A DNA stretch of 9,670 nucleotides from JALYQB01 sp035640155 (lineage in GTDB: Bacteria > Actinomycetota > Actinomycetes > Mycobacteriales > Pseudonocardiaceae), in NCBI GenBank assembly GCA_035640155.1, contig DASQWR010000192.1:1-9670 (forward strand). The letters are read 5' to 3'. The notes beneath the pieces are model-generated. The model did not search any database, had not been told where the DNA came from, and saw only the letters and a program-made list of their open reading frames with translations. The translations under genes were made by a program, and so were the position numbers. Numbering within the stretch: the stretch's first letter is position 1; each line of letters opens with the position of its first letter. Shown one piece after another: positions 1-6,503 of this stretch.

Positions 1-825
1 GAGCAGGCGGGCGAGATCGACACGAAGGACGCGAAGAACCTCGAGGAGAAGGCCATCTCGCTGATCGGCCGCCCGTTGTACGAGGCGTTCGTCCGCGGGT
101 ACACGGCGAAGCAGTGGCAGACCGACCCGACGGAGCTCGCGCCGGGGATCATCAGCAGGCTGCCGGTGCGCTACGATTTCAACAACCGGTACTTCAACGA
201 CACCTACGAGGGCCTGCCGGTCGACGGCTACACCGCGTGGCTGCGACGGATGGCCGAGCACCCGAGCATCGAGCTGCGGCTGTCCACCGACTGGTTCGAC
301 GTCCGGGCGGACCTGCCGGACGACGTGCCGGTGATCTACACCGGCCCGCTGGACCAGTATTTCGACTACTCCGAGGGCGAGCTGGGCTGGCGCACCCTGG
401 ACTTCGAGCAGGAGGTGTTGAGTGACTGCGGTGATTTTCAAGGCACCTCGGTGATGAACTACGCCGACCTGGACGTGCCCTACACCCGGATTCACGAGTT
501 CCGGCATTTCCATCCCGAACGCGACTACCCGGCCGACAAGACGGTGATCTTCAAGGAGTACTCACGCTTCGCCGACCGCGGCGACGAGCCGTACTACCCG
601 ATCAACACCGCCGAGGACCGGGCGAAGCTGGAGCGCTACCGCGAGCTGGCGCGCAAGGAGACCGCGAACGGGAAGGTGCTGTTCGGCGGCCGGTTGGGCA
701 CCTACAAGTACCTGGACATGCACATGGCGATCGGGTCGGCGCTGTCGATGTTCGACAACAAGATCGCCCCGTACTTCGCCGAGGGCAGGGTCCTCGACGG
801 GACTGAGACGCCTTCGGAGGACTGA
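1..825 (+). CDS. glf: UDP-galactopyranose mutase, 3' part (5' end outside window)
   Basis: This flavoenzyme interconverts UDP-galactopyranose and UDP-galactofuranose in the cytoplasm, the donor for the galactan of arabinogalactan. The frame is open from base 1, so the N-terminal part with the FAD-binding Rossmann fold is missing; 274 residues remain of about 400. The visible part matches M. tuberculosis Glf almost throughout: YTAKQWQTDP (flexible-lid Trp at local residue 39), RLPVRY (Arg53, equivalent to catalytic Arg180), YTRIHEFRHFHPERDYP (Arg163, equivalent to Arg292) and the C-terminal FAD-contacting GGRLGTYKYLDMHMAI. TTG at 76 is an internal Leu codon, not the start. One extra residue compared with the mycobacterial protein lies in EVLSDCGDFQG (residues 138-148), in a patch of unusually AT-ending codons. 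First gene of the galactan block, 6 bases upstream of glfT2. Identification is secure from sequence similarity recalled to the family. Confidence 0.97.
   Translation, partial: EQAGEIDTKDAKNLEEKAISLIGRPLYEAFVRGYTAKQWQTDPTELAPGIISRLPVRYDFNNRYFNDTYEGLPVDGYTAWLRRMAEHPSIELRLSTDWFDVRADLPDDVPVIYTGPLDQYFDYSEGELGWRTLDFEQEVLSDCGDFQGTSVMNYADLDVPYTRIHEFRHFHPERDYPADKTVIFKEYSRFADRGDEPYYPINTAEDRAKLERYRELARKETANGKVLFGGRLGTYKYLDMHMAIGSALSMFDNKIAPYFAEGRVLDGTETPSED
816..820 (+). promoter_or_regulatory. Shine-Dalgarno of glfT2
   Basis: GGAGG lies inside the last codons of glf, 11 bases before the ATG at 832. The spacing is slightly long, but this is the only good site and it supports that start. It lies within the glf reading frame, which fits an operon in which glfT2 is read from the glf transcript. 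Confidence 0.6.
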
Positions 826-831
826 CACCTG

Positions 832-2871
832 ATGAGCAGTAGCACCACCGAGCGCCCCCGGGCTCGGACCGAGCCGGGCGCACCCGAGCCGGACGCACCC
901 GGGGTGGGCCAGCCCGAGGACCTCGAGCCGCCCTCGACCCTGCTCCAGCGGGTGATCATGCCCAGGACCGCCGACCCGATGGCGGTCCGCGCGCTCTACG
1001 TGGACGAGCAGACCTACCGCGCCCGGCGCGTCTGGCCCCCGGCCACCACGCGGCGCCCCAACCCGCGCGACGTCCACCTCGACGTCACCTTCTCCAACCC
1101 CAACGCCCGCCGGGTCCGGCCGCTCTCCCGCACCTCGGTGCGGGTGCCGGAGCAGACCGAGGTGTCCTTCGCGTCGTACTTCAACGGGTTCCCCGCGGGG
1201 TACTGGCGGCGGTGGAGCACCCTCGGCGTGGTGCACCTGCGCCTGGCGCTCGAGGGTGCCGGGCGCCTGGACGTCTACCGCTCGAAGGCGGACGCGACGC
1301 AGATCCACGTGCACGGCGAGATCGTCGACGGTGCGCGGGAGGTGGACGTCGAGCTGGACCTGTCGCCGTTCGAGGACGGCGGCTGGTACTGGTTCGACCT
1401 CACCACGGAGGACGCCGAGCTGACCATCTGCTCCGGTGGGTGGTACGCCGCCGAGGCCGCCCCGGGCCGCGCCGCGGTGACCATCGGGATGCCGACGTTC
1501 AACCGGCCCACCGACTGCGTCGCCACCCTCGAGGCGATCGGGGCCGACCCGCTGGTGCGCTCGGTCGTGACCGCCGTGGTCATCCCCGACCAGGGCGCGA
1601 ACAAGGTCACCGCGCAGCCGGGCTTCGCTGAGGCGCAGGCCATGCTGGGCGAGCGGCTGCGCGTCATCGACCAGCCCAACGTCGGCGGTTCCGGCGGCTA
1701 CGCCCGGGTGATGTACGAGGCGCTGGAGAACACCGACTGCGAGCAGATCTTCTACATGGACGACGACATCGTCCTGGAGCCCGACTCGATCCTGCGCGCG
1801 GTGGCGTTCTCCCGGTTCGCCCGCGCCCCGATGCTCGTCGGTGGCCAGATGTTCTCGCTGCAGGCCCGGTCGAAGCTGCACGCCTGGGGTGAGGTGGTCG
1901 ACCGGCGCTCCATGCAGTGGAGTACGGCGCCGAACACCGAGTACGACCACGACTTCGCGCAGGACCCGCTGCGCCAGACGAAGTGGCTGCACCGCCGTGC
2001 CGACGTCGACTACAACGCGTGGTGGATGTGCCTGATCCCGCGGGTGGTTGCCGAGGACATCGGGTTGCCGCTGCCGCTGTTCATAAAGTGGGACGACGTC
2101 GAGTACGGCCTGCGAGCCGGCGCCGCCGGGTACCCGACCGCCACCGTGCCCGGCGTGGGCATCTGGCACATGTCCTTCGCCGACAAGGACGACTCGACCG
2201 ACTGGCAGTCTTACTTCCACTTCCGCAACCGCCTCATCGGTGCTGCGCTCTACGGCACCGACGAAGTTCCCCGCGCAATGTTCAAGGACAGCCTCAAGCG
2301 CGCCCTGCGACACGGCTTGTCCATGGAGTACTCGACGCTGGCGCTGCAGGAGATGGCGATCCGGGACTTCCTCGCCGGCCCCGAGGCGCTGGTCGCCAAG
2401 CTGACCACCGCGCTCGGCGAGGTGCGGGCCCGGTGCGCGGAGTTCGACGACGGCCGGGTCGTCCCGTCGCAGGAGCTGCCGCTGCCCTCGATGGGCCAGC
2501 TCGCCGCCCAGCGGATGCTGACGCCGCCGACCACCCCCGTCACGATCGGCGCGACCCTGGCCAAGCGGCTGCTGCACCAGCTCAAGCCGGTGGACCCCGA
2601 GGCGCACCGCCGCCCGCAGCTCGCCGTCGCCGCGCAGGACGCCCGGTGGTTCCTGCTCTCCGGGGTGGACGGGGTCGCGGTGTCCACCTCCGACGGCCGC
2701 GGGGTGACCTATCGCAAACGGGACGCCAAGGCGTTCCGCACCATGCTCGCCCGCGCCGTGGCGCTGCACGTCGAGCTGGCCCGCGAGTTCCCTCGGATGC
2801 GCCGGCGCTACCGGGACGCCCTGCCCGAACTGACCAGCCGCGAGGGATGGCGGCGGGTGTTCGGCTCGTGA
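832..2871 (+). CDS. glfT2: Bifunctional galactofuranosyltransferase GlfT2 (galactan polymerase)
   Basis: GlfT2 adds galactofuranose residues from UDP-Galf in alternating beta-1,5 and beta-1,6 linkages to the lipid-linked galactan primer, at the cytoplasmic membrane face. The 679-residue protein has the family layout. An N-terminal beta-rich domain (about 36-215) contains SFASYFNGFPAGYWRRW and FEDGGWYWFD. A GT-A domain begins at VTIGMPTFNRPTDC, carries the metal-binding DDD at 310-312 (DXD, as M. tuberculosis D256/D258), WW at 397-398, the catalytic WDDVEY with D421/D422 (as D371/D372) and IWHMSF with H446 (as H396). A helical C-terminal region includes QDARWFLL and MRRRYRDALP. It is longer than the 637-residue M. 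tuberculosis enzyme, mainly through an extra Pro/Glu-rich stretch at residues 1-35. Similarity begins at LLQRVIMPR, so the 832 ATG fits and the ATG at 958 would truncate the conserved part. Its TGA overlaps the next gene's GTG. Confidence 0.97.
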   Translation: MSSSTTERPRARTEPGAPEPDAPGVGQPEDLEPPSTLLQRVIMPRTADPMAVRALYVDEQTYRARRVWPPATTRRPNPRDVHLDVTFSNPNARRVRPLSRTSVRVPEQTEVSFASYFNGFPAGYWRRWSTLGVVHLRLALEGAGRLDVYRSKADATQIHVHGEIVDGAREVDVELDLSPFEDGGWYWFDLTTEDAELTICSGGWYAAEAAPGRAAVTIGMPTFNRPTDCVATLEAIGADPLVRSVVTAVVIPDQGANKVTAQPGFAEAQAMLGERLRVIDQPNVGGSGGYARVMYEALENTDCEQIFYMDDDIVLEPDSILRAVAFSRFARAPMLVGGQMFSLQARSKLHAWGEVVDRRSMQWSTAPNTEYDHDFAQDPLRQTKWLHRRADVDYNAWWMCLIPRVVAEDIGLPLPLFIKWDDVEYGLRAGAAGYPTATVPGVGIWHMSFADKDDSTDWQSYFHFRNRLIGAALYGTDEVPRAMFKDSLKRALRHGLSMEYSTLALQEMAIRDFLAGPEALVAKLTTALGEVRARCAEFDDGRVVPSQELPLPSMGQLAAQRMLTPPTTPVTIGATLAKRLLHQLKPVDPEAHRRPQLAVAAQDARWFLLSGVDGVAVSTSDGRGVTYRKRDAKAFRTMLARAVALHVELAREFPRMRRRYRDALPELTSREGWRRVFGS

Positions 2872-3443
2872 GCACCCCCCCAGGGCTCCCGGCGCACCGT
2901 CCGCCGCTGCGGCGCGAGGTCGCCGCGCTCGCCAGGGTGCAGCGCCGCCTCGGGCACCCCGCCGTCGTCTCGGCCGCCCGCGGGCTGTCCCTGTTCGGGG
3001 AGCACGCCGCCGGTTGGCTCGCCGCGGGTGCGGTGGGTGCGCTCGCCGACCGGCCGCGCCGCCGCGAGTGGCTCGTCTGTGCCGCCGCGGTAGCCACCGC
3101 CCACGGGACGTCGATCGCCGTCAAGCGCGTGGTGCGCCGGGCCCGGCCGGAGCACGAGACACTGCGCGTGCTGGTGGGCACGCCGAGCCGGTTGAGCTTC
3201 CCGTCCTCGCATGCGGCCTCCACCACGGCGGCCGCGGTGCTCTACGGTAGGCTGCTCCGCCGCCCGCTCACCCCTGTGCTGGTGCCTGCGATGCTGACCA
3301 GCCGGCTGGTGCTCGGGGTGCACTACCCGACCGACGTCCTGGCGGGCTCGGTCCTGGGCGCGCTCGTCGGTGCGGTGGTACGCCGCCGGTTGCCCAGCAG
3401 AGACGTACGCAGCAGAGACGTACATAGAAGGGGATGGCGATGA
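2868..3443 (+). CDS. PAP2-family membrane phosphatase (Rv3807c-like, putative decaprenyl-phosphoryl-5-phosphoribose phosphatase)
   Basis: A 191-residue type-2 phosphatidic acid phosphatase. By position and family it is the proposed enzyme removing the 5-phosphate from decaprenyl-phosphoryl-5-phosphoribose (DPPR), the UbiA product, to give the DprE1 substrate; this role is inferred from the Rv3807c literature, not shown here. All three PAP2 signatures are visible: KX6RP at K86-R93-P94, PSSH at 112-115, and SRX5HX3D with S145-R146, H152 and D156. Several short hydrophobic segments (about 44-57, 65-85, 115-130, 134-150 and 157-170) fit a small multi-pass protein. The GTG start gives a 4-base GTGA overlap with glfT2. 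An in-frame ATG at 2847 would add seven residues but has a GAGGG directly abutting it and is less likely. The C-terminus ends in a duplicated SRDVR/SRDVH pentapeptide encoded by a 15-base tandem repeat. The reading frame happens to be open far upstream across glfT2, which I treat as a high-GC artefact. Confidence 0.92.
   Translation: MSTPPGLPAHRPPLRREVAALARVQRRLGHPAVVSAARGLSLFGEHAAGWLAAGAVGALADRPRRREWLVCAAAVATAHGTSIAVKRVVRRARPEHETLRVLVGTPSRLSFPSSHAASTTAAAVLYGRLLRRPLTPVLVPAMLTSRLVLGVHYPTDVLAGSVLGALVGAVVRRRLPSRDVRSRDVHRRGWR
3395..3424 (+). repeat. 15-bp direct tandem repeat, two units (14/15 identical)
   Basis: Two adjacent 15-base units, CAGCAGAGACGTACG and CAGCAGAGACGTACA, encode most of the SRDVR-SRDVH end of the PAP2 phosphatase. 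They stop one base before the ubiA Shine-Dalgarno (3426-3433). The near-perfect identity suggests a recent in-frame duplication by slippage. Confidence 0.9.
3426..3433 (+). promoter_or_regulatory. Shine-Dalgarno that decides the ubiA start
   Basis: AGAAGGGG abuts the ATG at 3434 with no usable spacing but sits 6 bases before the second in-frame ATG at 3440. The second ATG also forms a classic ATGA overlap with the PAP2 stop. I therefore place the ubiA start at 3440, not 3434. Confidence 0.7.
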
Positions 3444-4351
3444 CCGCCACCGTGCCCACCCCGACCGAGGTGTCGGCCGCGGGCCGCAACCCCGCCATCG
3501 GCCTGCTCCGCACCATGCGACCGCGGCAGTGGGTGAAGAACGTCCTGGTGCTGGCCGCGCCGTTCGCCAGCCGCGACATCATCGAGCTCGACGTGATCGT
3601 GGCGGTGGCGCTGGCCTTCGTGGCATTCTCACTCGCCGCCTCCGGGGTGTATCTGGTCAACGACGTCAAGGACGTCGAGGCCGACCGGGCGCACCCCACC
3701 AAGCGCATCCGCCCGATCGCCGCCGGGATCCTGGCCCCGCGAGTGGCGATGGGGGCGGCGGTGGTGCTGTTCGCCGTCTCGCTCGGGGTGTCCTGGCTCG
3801 CCTCGGATCAGCTGCTCGTGGTCACTGCGGTGTACATCGCGGTGCAGCTGTCCTACTGCTTCTGGCTCAAGCACCAGCCGGTGGTGGACATCGCCATCGT
3901 CGCGTCCGGCTTCCTCATCAGGGCCGTCGCGGGCGGCGCCGCCGCTGAGATCGCGCTCTCCCAGTGGTTCCTGCTGGTGGCGGCGTTCGGCTCGCTGTTC
4001 ATGGTCGCCGGCAAGCGCTACGCGGAGATCCGCCTCGCCGAGCGCACCGGGGCGAAGATCCGCAGGTCGCTGGAGAGCTACACCGCCTCCTACCTGCGGT
4101 TCGTGTGGACGCTGTCGGCTACGGTTCTAATCATCACCTACAGCCTGTGGGCGTTCGAGATCAGCGACACGAACGACTCGGTGTGGCCGGTGATCTCGCT
4201 GGTGCCGTTCGTCATCGCGGTGCTGCGCTACGCGGTGGACGTCGACGGTGGCAACGGCGGGGAGCCGGAGGAGATCGCGCTGGGAGACCGGGTGCTGCAG
4301 GTGCTCGGCGTGCTGCTCATTGCGACCCTGGTCGCCGCCGTCTACCTGTAG
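3440..4351 (+). CDS. ubiA: Decaprenyl-phosphate 5-phosphoribosyltransferase (DPPR synthase, UbiA)
   Basis: UbiA-superfamily membrane prenyltransferase that transfers 5-phosphoribose from PRPP to decaprenyl phosphate, the first committed step to DPA. The 303-residue protein closely follows Rv3806c: MRPRQWVKNVLVLAAPFA near the N-terminus, the Asp-rich metal site NDVKDVEAD (N74 to D82), HPTKRIRPIAAG, then LIRAVAGG, FMVAGKRYAE (G191-E196), AERTGAKIRRSLESYT, and a C-terminal RYAVDVDGGNGGEPEEIALGDRVLQ. Eight or nine hydrophobic segments span about 50-75, 96-115, 121-140, 148-165, 175-190, 214-233, 243-262 and 284-303. The start at 3440 is chosen from the Shine-Dalgarno spacing and the ATGA overlap; 3434 would add only Met-Ala. 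It is the last gene of the plus-strand operon and converges on dprE2, its pathway partner, with 29 bases between stops. The metal motif and overall similarity make the assignment secure. Confidence 0.96.
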   Translation: MTATVPTPTEVSAAGRNPAIGLLRTMRPRQWVKNVLVLAAPFASRDIIELDVIVAVALAFVAFSLAASGVYLVNDVKDVEADRAHPTKRIRPIAAGILAPRVAMGAAVVLFAVSLGVSWLASDQLLVVTAVYIAVQLSYCFWLKHQPVVDIAIVASGFLIRAVAGGAAAEIALSQWFLLVAAFGSLFMVAGKRYAEIRLAERTGAKIRRSLESYTASYLRFVWTLSATVLIITYSLWAFEISDTNDSVWPVISLVPFVIAVLRYAVDVDGGNGGEPEEIALGDRVLQVLGVLLIATLVAAVYL

Positions 4352-4380
4352 GGGGCACCCGACGACGTCGCGGACCGGGG
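4352..4380. other. 29-bp convergent gap between ubiA and dprE2, no convincing terminator
   Basis: The stop codons of ubiA (TAG, plus) and dprE2 (TGA, minus) are separated by only 29 bases. The gap holds an 8-base palindrome CGACGTCG (4363-4370) and a CCGG/CCGG pair (4375-4378 with 4386-4389) reaching into the end of dprE2. Neither forms a long stem and neither is followed by a T run on either strand. Transcripts from the two sides probably overlap here. Confidence 0.6.
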
Positions 4381-5136
4381 TCAGACCGGGAGGCGGCGGA
4401 AGAGCGGGCGCGGGACGTGGCGCAGGGCGGACATCACGAACCGCAGCTGCGGTGGTGCCCAGGCCTGCTCGCGGCCCTTCGCCACCGCGTCTGCGATCAC
4501 TTCGGCGACCTGCTCCGGGGTCACCGACATCGGGGCAGCCTTGAGACCCTCGGTCATCTTCGTGTGCACGAACCCGGGTCGGACCACGCAGACCCTGATG
4601 CCGGCGGGGCGCAGCGCTTCGGTGAGCCCGGTGTAGAACGCGTCGAACCCGGCCTTGGTGGAGCCGTAGACGAAGTTCGAGCGCCGCGCGCGTTCACCCG
4701 CCACCGAGGACAGCGCGACGAGGGCGCCGTGACCCTGCCGCTGCAGCTCCGAGGCGAGCGCCACCCCGACCGAGACCGCGGCGACGTAGTTGACCTGGGC
4801 GAGCTCCACCGCGGTGGGCAGGTCCGTCCAGGCCTTCTCCTGGTTCCCGAGCAGCCCGAACGCCACCAGGGTCACGTCGATGTCCCCGTCGGCGAACGCC
4901 TTCTCGATCACCTCCGGGTGGGTCTCCGGTCTCCGGGCATCGAAGGGCAGCGTGGAGACCGTGCAGCCCTTGCCGTGCAGCCGCTCGGCCGCGGCGTCGA
5001 GCCGGGGCGAAGGGCGGGCGGCCAGCACGACGCGCAGCGGGCGGCGGGAGGCGTAGCGCTCCGCGGTGGCCAGCGCGATGTCGGAGGTGCCGCCGAGCAG
5101 CAGCAGGGACTGGGGGTTGCCGACGGCGTCGATCAC
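4381..5136 (-). CDS. dprE2: Decaprenyl-phosphoryl-2-keto-erythropentose reductase DprE2
   Basis: NADH-dependent short-chain dehydrogenase that reduces the 2-keto intermediate made by DprE1 to DPA, the only known arabinose donor for arabinogalactan and lipoarabinomannan. The 251-residue protein (M. tuberculosis 254) has the DprE2-type nucleotide loop LLLLGGTSDIALA (G15-G16-T17), R41 after strand 2, F65-D66, the VNYVAAV helix at 115-121, and the catalytic set S144 with Y157-G-S-T-K161. It ends in a basic RPLFRRLPV tail. The start is GTG at 5136, giving a GTGA overlap with the dprE1 stop, with AGGAGA 8 bases upstream. The open frame extends further back but that part overlaps dprE1 and has no SDR similarity. 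Unlike the mycobacterial dprE1-dprE2-aftA-embC order, no arabinosyltransferase follows; the next gene is convergent ubiA. Confidence 0.95.
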   Translation of the reverse strand: MIDAVGNPQSLLLLGGTSDIALATAERYASRRPLRVVLAARPSPRLDAAAERLHGKGCTVSTLPFDARRPETHPEVIEKAFADGDIDVTLVAFGLLGNQEKAWTDLPTAVELAQVNYVAAVSVGVALASELQRQGHGALVALSSVAGERARRSNFVYGSTKAGFDAFYTGLTEALRPAGIRVCVVRPGFVHTKMTEGLKAAPMSVTPEQVAEVIADAVAKGREQAWAPPQLRFVMSALRHVPRPLFRRLPV

Positions 5137-6503
5137 AGCTGCAGTCTCCTGGAGAGGTCGGAGGCGAAGGTGCCGTGCGGGTCCACCGAGGCGCGGACCT
5201 TGCGCCATTCGTCGAGTCGCGGGTACATCCGGTGCAGGGTCTCGGGTGAGGTCCGCGACTCCTTGGCCAGGTAGAGCCGCCCACCCGCGCCGAGCACCAG
5301 CTCGTCGAGCCGGTCGCAGAGCTCGGCGAGGCCGGGGCCGACGGGGATGTCGACGGTGAGCGTCCAACCCGGGGTGGGAAACGACAGCGGTGCATCGTTT
5401 CCGGCGCCGAAGCGTTTGAGCACGTTGAGGAACGACACCTGCCCGCTGCCCGAGATCAGCTCGACCGCCCGGCGGAAGGTGTCCTCGGCGCCGAAGGGCA
5501 CCACGAACTGGTACTGCAGGAAACCCCGCGGGCCGTAGACCCGGTTCCACTCACCGACGAGGTCCAGCGGGTGGAAGAACTGCGTGATGTTCTGCACCTC
5601 GTGCCGACGTCGCCGCGGCGCCTTGCGGTACCAGACCTCGTTGAACGCGGTGATCGTCGCCCTGTTGACCAGTCCGGACGGGAACACCGGCGGCGCGGTG
5701 AGCAGCTGGGGGGCGTCGAAGCGCAGCGGGTCCCGGCGCAGCTTCGGCGGCAGGTCGTCGAGCCGCGCGCCCCATCCCCGGGTGAGGATCGCGCGGCCCA
5801 GCCTGGCGCCGGTGGCCATCGAGTCGAACCAGGCCACCGAGTAGGTGTACTGGTCGTCGGTGCCGTCGGTGAGCTTCGCCATCAGGTCGTCGAGGTCGGC
5901 CGTGCGGTCGGTGTCGACGACGAAGTAGGCGCTGTCGGTGGGGCTGAGCTGCAGCGTCGCGCGGACCAGCACGCCGGTCAGGCCCATGCCCCCGACGGTG
6001 GCCCAGAACAGCTCCGTGTCCGCCGGGTCTGCGCCTCCTGGGGCCAGGGAGCGGATCTCGCCGTCGGCGGTCACCAGCTCCAGCTCCAGCACGTGGTTGC
6101 CGAAGCTGCCCTGGACGTGGTGGTTCTTGCCGTGGATGTCCGCGGCGATCGCGCCGCCGACCGTCACCTGCCGGGTGCCCGGCAGCACCGGCACCCACAG
6201 CCCGAACGGCAGCGCGCGGCGCATCAGGGTGTCCAGGCTGACCCCGGCGTCCACCACGACCACCCCGGAGTCGGCGTCGATGGAATGGATCCGGTCGAGC
6301 CCGGTCATGTCGATGACCAGGCCGCCCGCGTTCTGCGCCGGGTCGCCGTAGGCGCGGCCGAGGCCGCGGGCGATCACCCCCCGGTCCCCGGCGGACCTGA
6401 CCGCCTGCCGGACCGCCCCGACCGTCGGGTCGGTGAGCACCCGCGCGGTGCTGGGCGCGGTGCGGCCCCAACCGGTGAGGGAGCGGGTGGAGGTCTCAGG
6501 CAT
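5133..6503 (-). CDS. dprE1: Decaprenyl-phosphoryl-beta-D-ribose 2'-oxidase DprE1
   Basis: FAD-dependent oxidase that turns decaprenyl-phosphoryl-ribose into its 2-keto form, the DPA step targeted by benzothiazinones. The 456-residue protein (M. tuberculosis 461) aligns along its length: LTGWGRTAPS, ARGLGRAYGDPAQNAGG (FAD), WVPVLPGTRQVTVGGAIAAD, IHGKNHH with H124/G125/K126 (as H132-K134), W225 (as W230), GFLQYQFVVP with Q332 (as Q336), SFLNVLKRF, and LAKESRTS with K414 (as K418). The benzothiazinone-target Cys387 is Thr383 here (GWTLTVDIP), Asn385 is Thr381 and Tyr314 is Phe310. The start is ATG at 6503, where similarity to the family begins; an upstream in-frame ATG at 6548 lies inside the helicase gene. 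No Shine-Dalgarno precedes 6503 and the start overlaps the helicase stop by 8 bases, so translation is probably coupled. The 3' end overlaps dprE2. Confidence 0.96.
   Translation of the reverse strand: MPETSTRSLTGWGRTAPSTARVLTDPTVGAVRQAVRSAGDRGVIARGLGRAYGDPAQNAGGLVIDMTGLDRIHSIDADSGVVVVDAGVSLDTLMRRALPFGLWVPVLPGTRQVTVGGAIAADIHGKNHHVQGSFGNHVLELELVTADGEIRSLAPGGADPADTELFWATVGGMGLTGVLVRATLQLSPTDSAYFVVDTDRTADLDDLMAKLTDGTDDQYTYSVAWFDSMATGARLGRAILTRGWGARLDDLPPKLRRDPLRFDAPQLLTAPPVFPSGLVNRATITAFNEVWYRKAPRRRRHEVQNITQFFHPLDLVGEWNRVYGPRGFLQYQFVVPFGAEDTFRRAVELISGSGQVSFLNVLKRFGAGNDAPLSFPTPGWTLTVDIPVGPGLAELCDRLDELVLGAGGRLYLAKESRTSPETLHRMYPRLDEWRKVRASVDPHGTFASDLSRRLQL
5145..5150 (-). promoter_or_regulatory. 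Shine-Dalgarno of dprE2
   Basis: AGGAGA on the minus strand, inside the end of dprE1, 8 bases before the GTG at 5136. It settles the start of dprE2 as this GTG and not a codon further upstream in the long open frame. Confidence 0.75.

Noticed and set aside
562..2769. 735-codon open frame on the minus strand opposite glfT2
   Set aside because: It is the antisense shadow of a high-GC gene: Arg/Gly/Pro/Val/His-rich composition, no recognisable domain, and it lies fully under glfT2, whose family match is unambiguous.
1917..2867. Long upstream extension of the PAP2 reading frame across glfT2
   Set aside because: The frame is open by GC bias, but the translated part is Arg/Ala/Pro-rich with no similarity. 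The PAP2 protein begins at the GTG overlapping the glfT2 stop.
3964..5274. 436-codon plus-strand open frame over the ubiA end and dprE2
   Set aside because: It runs through two genes with clear family matches in other frames and shows no motif of its own.
5137..5550. N-terminal extension of dprE2 by about 138 codons
   Set aside because: The extension lies in dprE1 in another frame and has no SDR features. A good Shine-Dalgarno and a GTGA overlap set the start at 5136.
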